Source of the DNA: Desulfovibrio desulfuricans
Lineage (GTDB): Bacteria; Desulfobacterota; Desulfovibrionia; Desulfovibrionales; Desulfovibrionaceae
Direction of reading: 5' to 3'
Length of the DNA stretch: 64,000 nucleotides
Assembly: GCF_024460775.1 (NCBI RefSeq)
Contig: NZ_JANFYZ010000003.1
Span: 124,001-188,000 of the forward strand
Below are positions 43,426 through 53,217 of the stretch, piece after piece (the stretch's first letter is position 1; each line of letters starts with the position of its first letter). Below the pieces are notes generated by a model. The model was not told where the DNA came from, searched no databases, and saw only the letters and a program-made list of their open reading frames with translations. Both the position numbers and the translations under genes were made by a program.

Positions 43426-45662
43426 ATGCGTTCTATCAAGCAAAAAATTGCGCTGGCTGCGGGTCTTGGGCTGATTGCCACGGCTGCAATACTGATGGCT
43501 TTCGGGCTGTACTCCACCAGCAACACCAAGGAGTTTGTTTCCAACCGCGTTTCGCAACTTCTGGAAAAAAGCGCCATTTCATCACTTGAATCTCTGGTTT
43601 CTGACAGGGCCTCCGTTGTGGAAACTGCCCTTCAGGACAACATTGACACCGCCCGCACAACTGGAAAGATCTTCGAGGTGTTGCGCGCCAATCTCGGCAG
43701 CGAGCACCTGCGCGATCTTTTTGTTAAAATTCTACGCGCCAACCTTGATAACAACCCCACATATCTGGGTTCATATTCCGCATGGGAGCCAAACGCCCTT
43801 GACGGCATGGATGCCCTGTACGCCAACACAGAAGCCCACGATGCTTCGGGCCGATTTATTACGTACTGGAACCGCGATGAAACAGGCAAGATCAGCCGAC
43901 AGGCCCTGGTGGAGTACGAAAGCGATGCCAAGCACGCCAACGGCGTACGCAAGGGCGGCTGGTACCTTGGCCCAGGGAAACCGGCAAGGAAAGCGTGCTT
44001 GACCCCTTCCCCTACATTGTGCAGGGCAAAACAGAGTGGCTGACCACAATCTCCGTGCCCGTCAAGGAAAACAACAAGTTCCTTGGCGTTTCCGGCACAG
44101 ACCTGCGCCTCACCTTCTTGCAGAAGATGGCAGAAGATGTTGATGCCAAAATCTACGGCGGCAAGGGCGATGTATTCATTATCAGCTATGACGGACTGGT
44201 AGTTGCCAACAGCGGCGACGCCTCAATGGTCGGCAAAGCATTGAGCAACGGCTTGCCCAATGCGGACAAGGTCATGCCCAACGTGCGTGAAGGCAAGGCC
44301 TATGCCGGGTTAAGCGTGGACGGCAAATCCATTATGGCATACGCCCCGGTGAAACTTGGCCGCTCTGGCAAATTCTGGTCCGTACTTGTCAGGTTGCCCA
44401 GAGATGTTGTGCTGGCTGATGCCGATGCCCTTGAGGCGCAACTCAACGAGCGCGCCAAGAACGATGCCTTGAATCAGATCATGGTGGGCGCAGGCGTGGC
44501 CCTGCTGGGCATAATCTGTCTGTGGTTCTTTGCGGGCTCGCTTACGCGGCCGCTCATCAGGGCCAAGGACTACGCCGAAGGCGTGGCCGCAGGTGATTTC
44601 AGCCGAGAACTGGTGGTGAACCAGCAGGATGAAATCGGCGTACTGGCCAGCTCTCTGCGCACAATGGTCGCCAATCTGCAAGCAATGATCGCGGAGGCGC
44701 ACGCCAAGGGCGAGGAAGCTCAAAAAGCAATGAAAGAAGCGCAGGCCGCCATGGAGGAGGCCCACGCCGCCAAGGCCCAGGCCGAACGTGCCAAGGCCGA
44801 GGGCATGCTGCACGCTGCCGGGCAGCTTGAAGGCGTGGTGGAAATCGTCACTGCGGCCTCGCAGCAGCTTTCATCCCAGATTGAGCAATCGAGCCGCGGC
44901 GCGGACGAGCAGTCTGGACGGGTGCGCGAAACCGCCACAGCTATGGAAGAAATGAACGCCACCGTGCTTGAAGTGGCCCGCAACGCGCAGCAGGCAGCGG
45001 ATGCCTCCACCCAGACCAAGCAAAAGGCCCTTGAGGGCTCCAATATTGTCAGCGATGCGGTCAAGGGCATTGAAACTGTCCGGGATCAGTCGCTGGCCAT
45101 CAAGGAAGACATGAACGCCCTTGGCAAGCAGGCCGAAGGCATTGGGCAGATCATGAACGTGATCGCCGACATTGCCGACCAGACCAACCTGCTGGCCCTT
45201 AACGCCGCCATCGAGGCCGCCCGCGCTGGCGATGCCGGACGCGGATTTGCGGTTGTGGCCGATGAAGTGCGCAAACTGGCGGAAAAGACCATGGCCGCCA
45301 CGCAGGAAGTGGGACAGGCCATCCGCGACATTCAGGAAGGCACCCGCAAAAACATTGCCAACGTGGACAAGGCTGCCGTAACCATCGAAAGCGCTACAGA
45401 CCTTTCCGTACGTTCCGGCGAAGCCTTGAGCCAGATATTCAACCTCGTTGAACAGGTTAACGACCAGGTGCAGTCAATTGCTACTGCAAGCGAGCAGCAA
45501 TCTGCAGCAAGTGAAGAAATCAACAAGTCTGTTGAACAGGTTTCTGCAATTTCTGCTGAAACAGCGCAGGCGATGGAACAGGCATCAAGCGCTGTGTCTG
45601 AACTTGCGCAACAGTCAAAAGTACTGCAAAACCTCATTCACGAAATGAAAACACAGAAATAA
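43426..45662 (+). pseudogene. Cache-type methyl-accepting chemotaxis protein with internal frameshift
   Basis: It starts at the ATG 43426 after AAGGA (MRSIKQKIALAAGLGLIATAA). The frame runs through a membrane segment and a double-Cache-like ligand domain to GGWYLGPG, then changes to the -1 frame at about 43975-43977, where one G appears missing from a GGG run. The second frame continues [21 protein letters not shown] to the stop at 45662. Repaired, it is about 745 residues with a second membrane segment, HAMP ([14 protein letters not shown]...) and the MCP signalling domain. As written, the two halves are separate frames, so it is a broken gene or an error. Confidence 0.82.
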
Positions 45663-45676
45663 TCAATGTAATACAT

Positions 45677-45722
45677 AATGGCTTGCCCGGCCCTTCCTCT
45701 CGCTGAGGCTGGGCAAGCCATT
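45677..45722. terminator. Hairpin after the second chemoreceptor
   Basis: Perfect 12-base arms AATGGCTTGCCC and GGGCAAGCCATT with a 22-base loop, 14 bases after the stop codon. There is no T-run. Confidence 0.6.
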
Positions 45723-45854
45723 GACACACCTTCACTTTCACTGCATTAAACTAGGAGAGAATTTTCCAATCAGCGATGCTGCATTTTTTGAAATAATATT
45801 TTGAAACTGCTGGCAAGCCTGACAGACATGCAACTCCAACGGCCCAGGAATTCT

Positions 45855-48800
45855 ATGCGCGGCTTTATTGCTGGAATTTTGCTTTTTATGGCGATCGCAT
45901 CCATTACGACCGCCGCAGTTCCTTCCCGCGCTCTGGCAGCCGACAGCCAAAACCCGATCATTGTTTCCCTTCCCCGTGAAAACGAGCCTTATTCCTTTGT
46001 ATCCATGTTTGGTGAGCCATCTGGCCTGCTTGTGGATATCTGGCGACTGTGGGGCGAGAAGGTCGGGCGAGATATTAAATTTCGCATGGGGGAATGGCCT
46101 GACTTGCTGACCGATGTCCGCTCCGGTCAATCGCAAATCCATGGCGGACTTTTTCGCTCCGCCACCCGCTCCCTGCTGCTGGATTTCGGCCCAGCGCTCT
46201 TTCCCTCGCGCGGCGTGATCATTATGGCTTCGGGCGCCAACGCTGATATGGACAGCACTCCGGCGCCGGTTATCGCCACCCTCAAGGGCACCATCCTTGA
46301 AACGCATCTGCGCACCCGCTACCCCACACTGCGTCTTTTGTCGCTGGCATCCTTCAAGGACATGATCATGGCTGTGGGCGGCGGCCTGGCTCAAGGCGTT
46401 GCCGGGCCACTCTTGCCGCTTATCAGTGCCATCGACCGCCTGGGACTCAACGAAAAATTTTCCACCGAGCCTTTCCCCCTGCTGGAAGACACACTCCGGC
46501 CCGGCGTGCGCAAAGGCGATATGGACACTCTGGAACTTGTGGAACAGGGCATGGCCCAGATTCCCCGAGCGGAACTCATCGCCCTTGAGGAATACTGGGT
46601 GCGCGTACCCGCCATGCGCGAAACAAACAGGGTGCGCCGCCCCCTGAACCTCAGCACGCATGAACGCCAGTGGCTTGAAACGCACTCCCGCTGGCGCGTT
46701 GGTTTTCTTAAAGACGGGGCACCCCTCGCCTTTACCAATAAACAGGGGCAGTTTGACGGCATCAGCGCTGATATTTTGCGGGCTGTCGCAGGGATTCTGG
46801 GCGTGGAAATTGTCCCCCATCCCGAAGCTTCTACCCGAAACCTGAGCACAGATCTGGCAACCCAGCAGATAGACGTGGTGCCTTTCAGCGAAAAACTCCC
46901 GCCAGTGCACGAAAATACGCACCAGCACAGCCTGTTGTTCTATCTGCCGCTGGATGTGGTTACCAGGGCCAATGCGGGTTTTTCCGTTACCAGCCCCCGT
47001 GACCTGGCAAAAAAGACCGTAGCCGTGCTGGCATACCCCGGCGTTGCAATCCAGTTGGAAAAACTCGTGCCCAACGCCATTGTGGTTCCCTTGCAGGTCA
47101 TGGACGACGCCCTTAATGGGCTGCGATCAGGGCGCTACGATGCTGTGGTGGGCCTTTCTGTATCCGTCAGTTTTTTTCTGACCAATGGCGAGCGTAACGA
47201 TCTCAGGCATACCCGGCTGCCCGATCTGCGCTATGCTGCGCAAATTGCCTTTCGCTCTGACTGGCCAGAACTCCCCAGAATTTTTGAAAAAGCCTACGAG
47301 AGCATCCCCTACACCAACCTGCTGGAAATGGCCCAACGCTGGGGCAGCCTGCGGCTTGAAAAGGACATAGACTGGGAACGCATCAAACAGGTGGGCGGCG
47401 TGGTTGCCCTGCTTGTTGGCAGTTTTTTGTGCGTAATACTGATTGCCAACCACAGACTTGCGCGCGAAAGCCAGGCCACCCAGATTGCCTTAAGCACTCT
47501 GCGCCAACGGGAGAGGCAGCTTAAAACGGTTATGGACAACCAGCCAAGCATGGTCATGCTGATTGACACGGCTGGCAGATATATACTGGTCAACCGCCAG
47601 TTTGAGCGCTTTATAGGCCGCCCGGCAGAGGACATGATCGGCAAACAGAACGAAGACAACCTGCCCCCGGAAATTGCCGCTACCGCAACACTTGCTGATG
47701 CAGAAGTTCTGAAAACCGGGGAGCCGCTTACCAGTGAAGAATCCTACCGCAATGCCAGCGGCGACCTGCGGGATCTTGACACCTGCAAAGTTCCGCTCAA
47801 GGACGACAACGGCAACATCTTTGGCATTGTCATTACAGCCACAGACATTACTGAGCGACGCAAGGCCGAGCGGCAGGCCCTGCGCACGCAGACAGAGATG
47901 GCCCAGATATTCAACGCTGCGGGCAGCGCCATGCGCGTGCTGGACACCAATCACATTGTCTTGCAGGCCAATGACGCTTTTCTGAAGCTGCACGGATTCT
48001 GCCGTGAGGAAGTGATCGGCGTCCGCTGTTCCGACTACACGCAAAATTCCGAAAAATGCGCCACCTGCGCGGTTACACGAGTGCTGAACGGCGCTCCCAA
48101 AGCTGCGGAAACCACTATGCGCCGCCGCAAGAACGGCGATGAGATTTACTGCGATGTTGTGGCTACGCCCTTTCTTTCGCCCGAAGGAGAACTGCTGGGG
48201 GCCATTGAAGACTGCCGCGACGTTACAGAGCTTGTAAAAAGCCAGCGAGCCATGCAACAGGCTGCCCTGGCTGCGGAAGAAGCCAACCGCGCCAAGAGCG
48301 AATTTCTGGCGAACATGAGCCACGAAATCCGCACCCCCATGAACGCCGTTATCGGCATGGCCTATCTCGCCCTGCAAACCAAGCTCACGGGCAAGCAGCA
48401 CAGCTACCTCTCCAGCATCAAGGATTCCGCCAAATCACTGCTGCGCATCATCAATGATATTCTGGATTTTTCAAAGATTGAAGCGGGCCGCATGGATATT
48501 GAGAATGTGGACTTTGAGCTGGACGAAGTGCTGCAAGGGCTGGCAAGCCTCGATATTGTCAAACTGGCTGAAAGCAAGGTCGAACTGCTGATTGACGTGG
48601 AGCCGGACGTTCCCTTCACCCTCATGGGCGATCCTCTGCGGCTGGGGCAGGTGCTTATCAACCTTGTGGGCAACGCCATCAAGTTTACTGATCAGGGCGA
48701 GGTTTGCGTGCGGGTGCAGCGGTGTGGTGCCGTGGGCAACAAAATAACCCTGCTTTTCAGCATCCGCGACACTGGCGTCGGCATGTCGGAAGAGCAGAAA

Positions 48801-49862
48801 CAAAAGCTGTTCCACGCATTCTCGCAGGCCGATATGTCCACAACACGGAGGTTCGGCGGCACAGGTCTGGGGCTTTCCATTTCCAAAAGGCTTGTGGAAA
48901 TGATGGGTGGCACTATCACGGTCGAAAGCACGCCCGATCAGGGCAGCACATTTCTATTTACCGCATCCTTTGACCTGCCCCCGGCTGGGCATGCCACACT
49001 GCCGGAGGTGCAGGAACTCTCTGGCCTGCGCGCCCTTGTGGTCAACAGCGACAGCGCCCGGAGGGAGAAACTGGGGCAAACCCTCGCAGGCCTTGGGCTG
49101 CAATACGGCGAGGCAGCAGACTGCACACAGGGTGCGCGCGTTGCCGCAAAAGCCGCCAAGGCAGGCATGGCCTACGAGGTAGCGCTGATCGATTGCAACC
49201 AGTCTGAAAAAATCAATCTGAAAGCCGCAGCGCGGATTAAAAAATTGCAGAACATGCCCGTCATTATCCTGACCGGGATTCACAATCTGGGCAAACTCAA
49301 TACGCAGGCAACCGCCCTGGGCATCAATCATGTTCTCTGCAAACCTGTTTGCAGAACAACGCTGCTGCGCGCCATTCAGGAGGCCACGCGCCGCAACCAG
49401 CCGGCAGAAGACAACCTGCTGACCGGCAACGAGCTGCCGAGGTTTATAGAGGGGCTGGAAGGCCAGCGTGTGCTTTTGGCTGAAGATAATGAAATCAACC
49501 AGATTGTCGCCAAGGAGCTGCTGGAAGGCATGGGCCTTGTGGTGGATATCGCCGATAATGGACGCATTGCCGTGGATATGATTTGCAAAGGCGCATACGC
49601 AGCCGTATTCATGGACATACAGATGCCCGAAATGGACGGCTTTGAGGCAACACGCATGATACGCGCCACACCAGGGTTCCGCCATTTGCCCATCATTGCC
49701 CTCACAGCTCACGGCATGGTGGGCGACAGGGAAAAATGCCTCAAGGCGGGCATGAACGACCACATTTCCAAGCCCATCGACCCCACGGCGCTGGCAGAAG
49801 TTGCCATGCGCTGGTGCCGCAAATCCGGTGGAGACAGCCTACAGCAAACAATCGATTTGTAG
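45855..49862 (+). CDS. BvgS-like hybrid sensor histidine kinase
   Basis: A 1,335-residue protein from the ATG 45855 (AGGA 6 bases upstream), starting with a signal peptide ending ALA-AD; in-frame starts at 45801 and 45828 are alternatives. Two periplasmic solute-binding-protein-3 domains (about 30-270 and 285-510), a membrane segment (515-533), two PAS domains, a HisKA with SHEIRTP (phospho-accepting H823), a HATPase (N, G1, G2 boxes intact: [24 protein letters not shown]), and two receiver domains. The second receiver is canonical ([11 protein letters not shown]1254). The first is degenerate around the acidic pocket. There is no Hpt domain, so a separate phosphotransfer protein may be used. 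Confidence 0.92.
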   Translation: MRGFIAGILLFMAIASITTAAVPSRALAADSQNPIIVSLPRENEPYSFVSMFGEPSGLLVDIWRLWGEKVGRDIKFRMGEWPDLLTDVRSGQSQIHGGLFRSATRSLLLDFGPALFPSRGVIIMASGANADMDSTPAPVIATLKGTILETHLRTRYPTLRLLSLASFKDMIMAVGGGLAQGVAGPLLPLISAIDRLGLNEKFSTEPFPLLEDTLRPGVRKGDMDTLELVEQGMAQIPRAELIALEEYWVRVPAMRETNRVRRPLNLSTHERQWLETHSRWRVGFLKDGAPLAFTNKQGQFDGISADILRAVAGILGVEIVPHPEASTRNLSTDLATQQIDVVPFSEKLPPVHENTHQHSLLFYLPLDVVTRANAGFSVTSPRDLAKKTVAVLAYPGVAIQLEKLVPNAIVVPLQVMDDALNGLRSGRYDAVVGLSVSVSFFLTNGERNDLRHTRLPDLRYAAQIAFRSDWPELPRIFEKAYESIPYTNLLEMAQRWGSLRLEKDIDWERIKQVGGVVALLVGSFLCVILIANHRLARESQATQIALSTLRQRERQLKTVMDNQPSMVMLIDTAGRYILVNRQFERFIGRPAEDMIGKQNEDNLPPEIAATATLADAEVLKTGEPLTSEESYRNASGDLRDLDTCKVPLKDDNGNIFGIVITATDITERRKAERQALRTQTEMAQIFNAAGSAMRVLDTNHIVLQANDAFLKLHGFCREEVIGVRCSDYTQNSEKCATCAVTRVLNGAPKAAETTMRRRKNGDEIYCDVVATPFLSPEGELLGAIEDCRDVTELVKSQRAMQQAALAAEEANRAKSEFLANMSHEIRTPMNAVIGMAYLALQTKLTGKQHSYLSSIKDSAKSLLRIINDILDFSKIEAGRMDIENVDFELDEVLQGLASLDIVKLAESKVELLIDVEPDVPFTLMGDPLRLGQVLINLVGNAIKFTDQGEVCVRVQRCGAVGNKITLLFSIRDTGVGMSEEQKQKLFHAFSQADMSTTRRFGGTGLGLSISKRLVEMMGGTITVESTPDQGSTFLFTASFDLPPAGHATLPEVQELSGLRALVVNSDSARREKLGQTLAGLGLQYGEAADCTQGARVAAKAAKAGMAYEVALIDCNQSEKINLKAAARIKKLQNMPVIILTGIHNLGKLNTQATALGINHVLCKPVCRTTLLRAIQEATRRNQPAEDNLLTGNELPRFIEGLEGQRVLLAEDNEINQIVAKELLEGMGLVVDIADNGRIAVDMICKGAYAAVFMDIQMPEMDGFEATRMIRATPGFRHLPIIALTAHGMVGDREKCLKAGMNDHISKPIDPTALAEVAMRWCRKSGGDSLQQTIDL

Positions 49863-49968
49863 GAACCGCCTCCTCGCCCTTCGCACTGTTCCCTCTGTAC
49901 TGTTTCCCATGCATTGCATCAAACAAGCTGCCTCAGATGCGCTACGTTTGCCGCGCTACCCCGATGCC

Positions 49969-51246
49969 TCAGGCCCCGGCGCTGGCGCTGTTTGCGTGCC
50001 CGGGCCGTATGAGCAGCCATGTGCCTGTGAGCGCGGTAAAGGGCGCAACCGTCACAAGCCCGATGCTGCCCACCAATGTGTTCATTATTTCAGCGGAAAC
50101 AAAGGGCAGGTTGAGGGCGTTTTCCAGCGGGATGCCCTGCGCCATGAACAGCATCAAGGTGGCTATGTAGCCGCCGGAATAGGCCAGCAGCAGGGTTGTG
50201 GTCATGGTGCCCACAACGGCGCGGCCCACACGCAGGCCCGAGGCCAGCGCCGCTCGGCGGGAAATGCCGGGATTCTGCGCCGCCAGCTCGGCCATGCTGG
50301 CAGCCACATCCATGGCGAGATCCATCAGCGCGCCGGAAGAAGCCATGAATATGCTGGCAAGAAAGATGCGCGTCATGTTCAGATGCGGATAGCCGGAATA
50401 GAGCACGGTTTCCGCATAGGGGCGCACGGCCCCGTGCAACTGGAACGGCCCTGCAAAAGCCAGCGCAAGCGCACAGGTGGCGCCAATGCCCAGCAGGGAG
50501 CCGAGCCATGCAGCCAGCCCGCGCCGGTTCATGCCGCCCACAAGCAGGATGGTTGCGGCTGTTATGGCCGTGGTGACACCCAGCCCCAGCAGTATGGGAT
50601 CTACATCGCGCAGCAGGGCCGGAACCAGCGCCTTCCAGATCGTCAGGGCAGAAAACACAAAGGAGAGCAAAGCCTTGAGGCCTGTGGCCCCGGCAAAGGC
50701 CAGCAGCAACAGGGCAAATATGCCAAAGGCCACGGCTTGCGTATGCAGCCGGTAGTGATCCTGCGCCACGGCATCGGCCACCTTGCCATCACGCAGGGTA
50801 AGCACCATCAGGGCTGTGTCGCCGGGGGCGAATACTTTATCCAGCTCCATCTTGCCCACCAGATCGTTGCCCGCCTGCCATGTCTGCCCTGCATAGGGGC
50901 CATCGATGGCGCGCATGGTCACATATTGCGTACCCATGCGCACAATGCCGTACTGGTGCACCCGCTCATTATCCACGCTCAGCACCGTTGCACGACAGCG
51001 CACCGCATTATCCGGCAGGCGGTTTTCAAAACCCGTGGGCATCAGGTACAGCGCAAGGCAGGCCAGCCCCAGCACCACGCACAGCAGGGCATCGCGCCGG
51101 GTGGAGCGCAAGGGCATATGCCCTGCGGCGGCCCCAATCGGCATCGGGGCCAACGATTGAGCCTGTATTTGCGGATGCGCCTGATCTGCCCCGGTTACAT
51201 CCGCCGTGTTGCCCGAAAATTCGTTTTCTTCACTCTGCTGCGCCAT
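49969..51246 (-). CDS. YibE/F-family membrane protein
   Basis: A 425-residue protein. The start at 51246 has AGGAG 5-6 bases upstream; the longer frame to 51291 does not. One N-terminal membrane helix precedes a soluble OB-like region, followed by about seven helices. Family features are GLKALLSFVFSALTIWKALVPALL, GGMNRRGLAAWLGSLLGIG and SGALMDLAMDVAASMAELAAQNP. Function is unknown; the Lactococcus members were linked to export. It stands alone between the hybrid kinase and alkaline phosphatase. Confidence 0.88.
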   Translation of the reverse strand: MAQQSEENEFSGNTADVTGADQAHPQIQAQSLAPMPIGAAAGHMPLRSTRRDALLCVVLGLACLALYLMPTGFENRLPDNAVRCRATVLSVDNERVHQYGIVRMGTQYVTMRAIDGPYAGQTWQAGNDLVGKMELDKVFAPGDTALMVLTLRDGKVADAVAQDHYRLHTQAVAFGIFALLLLAFAGATGLKALLSFVFSALTIWKALVPALLRDVDPILLGLGVTTAITAATILLVGGMNRRGLAAWLGSLLGIGATCALALAFAGPFQLHGAVRPYAETVLYSGYPHLNMTRIFLASIFMASSGALMDLAMDVAASMAELAAQNPGISRRAALASGLRVGRAVVGTMTTTLLLAYSGGYIATLMLFMAQGIPLENALNLPFVSAEIMNTLVGSIGLVTVAPFTALTGTWLLIRPGHANSASAGA

Positions 51247-51297
51247 GATGACTCCTGTGCTGCACTCGCGCCTTTGCCCTTTTAACGCCATGACAAA

Positions 51298-51337
51298 CAG
51301 GCCGGACAGCAGGCATATAGCCCCGCCGCCCGGCCTG
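51298..51337 (-). terminator. Probable terminator of the alkaline phosphatase gene
   Basis: CAGGCCGG pairs with CCGGCCTG, and on the minus strand TTTG follows. It lies 33 bases after the phosphatase stop. Confidence 0.55.
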
Positions 51338-51369
51338 CAACACTACGCCAGTCTTGTGCCAAGGCTTCG

Positions 51370-52944
51370 TTAGTTAGCGGCTGTCGCCAGGCTGACTGCC
51401 GGGCTTACAACGGTATTTACGGCAGGGCTGACTGCGGCGGAGGATTTTTTCATCCCCATGATTTCGGCCATGCGGGCAAAGATGTCTGTATTGTCGTAAA
51501 ACCCGCCAAAGCGCTCAGCGCCAACGCCTCCGGCAGAGGTCAGCACCGGAACGCCCGTGTGGGAATACGTTGTCCACGCAATGCCCGACTTCTGGTTGAG
51601 CAGATGGGTAAGGGTAACAGTGAACGGCTCATACTCGCCGTAGAGCAGGTAATCCTGATCCGAAAGATTCTTGCGGTCGCCGCCCTTCATGCTGCGCTCA
51701 AAGGCCGCGCGCAGTTCGTCCACCTCATAGGGTTTCAGCACCATGCCTGCGGCGTCGCCATCCTTGGGCAGGGCGGCGGCTTCCGCATCAGAAAGCACCA
51801 CAAGGCCAAAGTTTTCCTTCACCAGCGGCAGCACGTCTTCCAGCTTTGCCTGCGGATTGGCCTTGCGGAAGGCGTTGAATTTTTCGTCAAAGGCCACGTA
51901 GGATATCTTCTGGTTTTTCAGGCGGGTGTGGTACGAATCGTACTTGGTGCCCGCAAAACCGATGGACATGCCGCCGGTTTCGTGGTCGCCCGTAACAATG
52001 ACCAGGGTGTCATCCGGGTGGTTGCGCATGAACTGCATGGCCTCGGCCACGGCGGCGTCAAAGGCCAGCACATCGGTAATGGAGCTTACGGCATCGTTGG
52101 CATGGCAGGCCCAGTCAACCTTGCCGCCTTCGATCATCATGAAAAAGCCTTTGGGATTATCCAGCAGTTCAAAGCCCTTGCGCGACATCTCGGCCAGCGA
52201 AACATCGTCCTTGGCGGCATCCATGGCGTAGGTCATGGCTGATTCGTCCTGGAGGCGCGGATTGACGAACACCACGCGCTCCTTGCCGGGCTTGAGCGAG
52301 CGAAAATCCTGCGCGCTGTTCACATAGTGGAACCCATTGGCGCGGATGGCGTCCAGCACGTTGCGCTTGTCGCCTTCCATCTTGGATTTTTTGCCCGCAG
52401 GATCAAGAAAGCCGCCGCCAGCAAAATAATCCATGCGGCTCGCGGCCAGTTCAAGGCCAATTTCGTAATAATTTTTACGGCTGGGCTGATGCGCGTAAAA
52501 AGAACCGGGCGTGGCGTGGTCGAGCGACACGGTGGACACGATGCCCACCTTCATGCCCTTGTCGCGCGCCATTTCGGCAATGGAAACCACGGGCACGTTC
52601 TTGCCGTCCACGCCAAGGCCGCGATTGGTGGTCTTGACGCCACAGGCCATGGCGGTTCCGGCGGCAGCGGAATCCGTAATGAGCGAATCAATGGAATACG
52701 TGGTGGTTGCGCCCTGCACGGGCAACTGGCTCATGTTGAGCTTGACGATGCCGGGGGTGGTGTCGCCCTTCTGCGCAGCCAGATACAGCTCCGCCGCGTT
52801 GCGCTGGGCCATGCCCATGCCGTCGCCTATGAGCAGAATGACGTACTTGGCCTGCCCTGCGTGGGCAACCCCCATAAAGCCGAACAGCATGACGCAAAGA
52901 ACAAAAGCCGCGCGAGCAGCATTGTGCCAACGAAACTGGGCCAT
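51370..52944 (-). CDS. Alkaline phosphatase (PhoA-superfamily), exported
   Basis: A 524-residue protein from the ATG at 52944, after AGGAGG; an ATG 18 bases upstream overlaps that site. The signal peptide ends at about AHA-GQ. Metal and nucleophile motifs are LLIGDGMG, TDSAAAGTAMACGVKT with the nucleophilic Ser, VDHA-type DHATPGSFYAH and GDHETGG. It hydrolyses phosphate monoesters in the periplasm using two zinc ions and a magnesium. No Pho box was identified upstream. Confidence 0.93.
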   Translation of the reverse strand: MAQFRWHNAARAAFVLCVMLFGFMGVAHAGQAKYVILLIGDGMGMAQRNAAELYLAAQKGDTTPGIVKLNMSQLPVQGATTTYSIDSLITDSAAAGTAMACGVKTTNRGLGVDGKNVPVVSIAEMARDKGMKVGIVSTVSLDHATPGSFYAHQPSRKNYYEIGLELAASRMDYFAGGGFLDPAGKKSKMEGDKRNVLDAIRANGFHYVNSAQDFRSLKPGKERVVFVNPRLQDESAMTYAMDAAKDDVSLAEMSRKGFELLDNPKGFFMMIEGGKVDWACHANDAVSSITDVLAFDAAVAEAMQFMRNHPDDTLVIVTGDHETGGMSIGFAGTKYDSYHTRLKNQKISYVAFDEKFNAFRKANPQAKLEDVLPLVKENFGLVVLSDAEAAALPKDGDAAGMVLKPYEVDELRAAFERSMKGGDRKNLSDQDYLLYGEYEPFTVTLTHLLNQKSGIAWTTYSHTGVPVLTSAGGVGAERFGGFYDNTDIFARMAEIMGMKKSSAAVSPAVNTVVSPAVSLATAAN

Positions 52945-53217
52945 GACCCGAACCTCCTGCATGAATGCGATGGTGGAAAGCCCCCGAAAATCGGCCAGCC
53001 TTCCCCAAAACCATACAAGGCTGCCTGCGGGCTCTACAATGGGCTAACGCTCGCCCATGCGGGTGACGCCTGCGTTACGGGCAGACTAAGCTTGCGTCAC
53101 ATGACGGGGTGGGGCTTAACAAAAACAGACGCAAGTTTTTCAAAATGAGTTTAAGCATACTTGTATGATTAACTGACAGGCAAAATGAATCCTCTTAAAT
53201 ATCGCGCCTTGCTGCTA

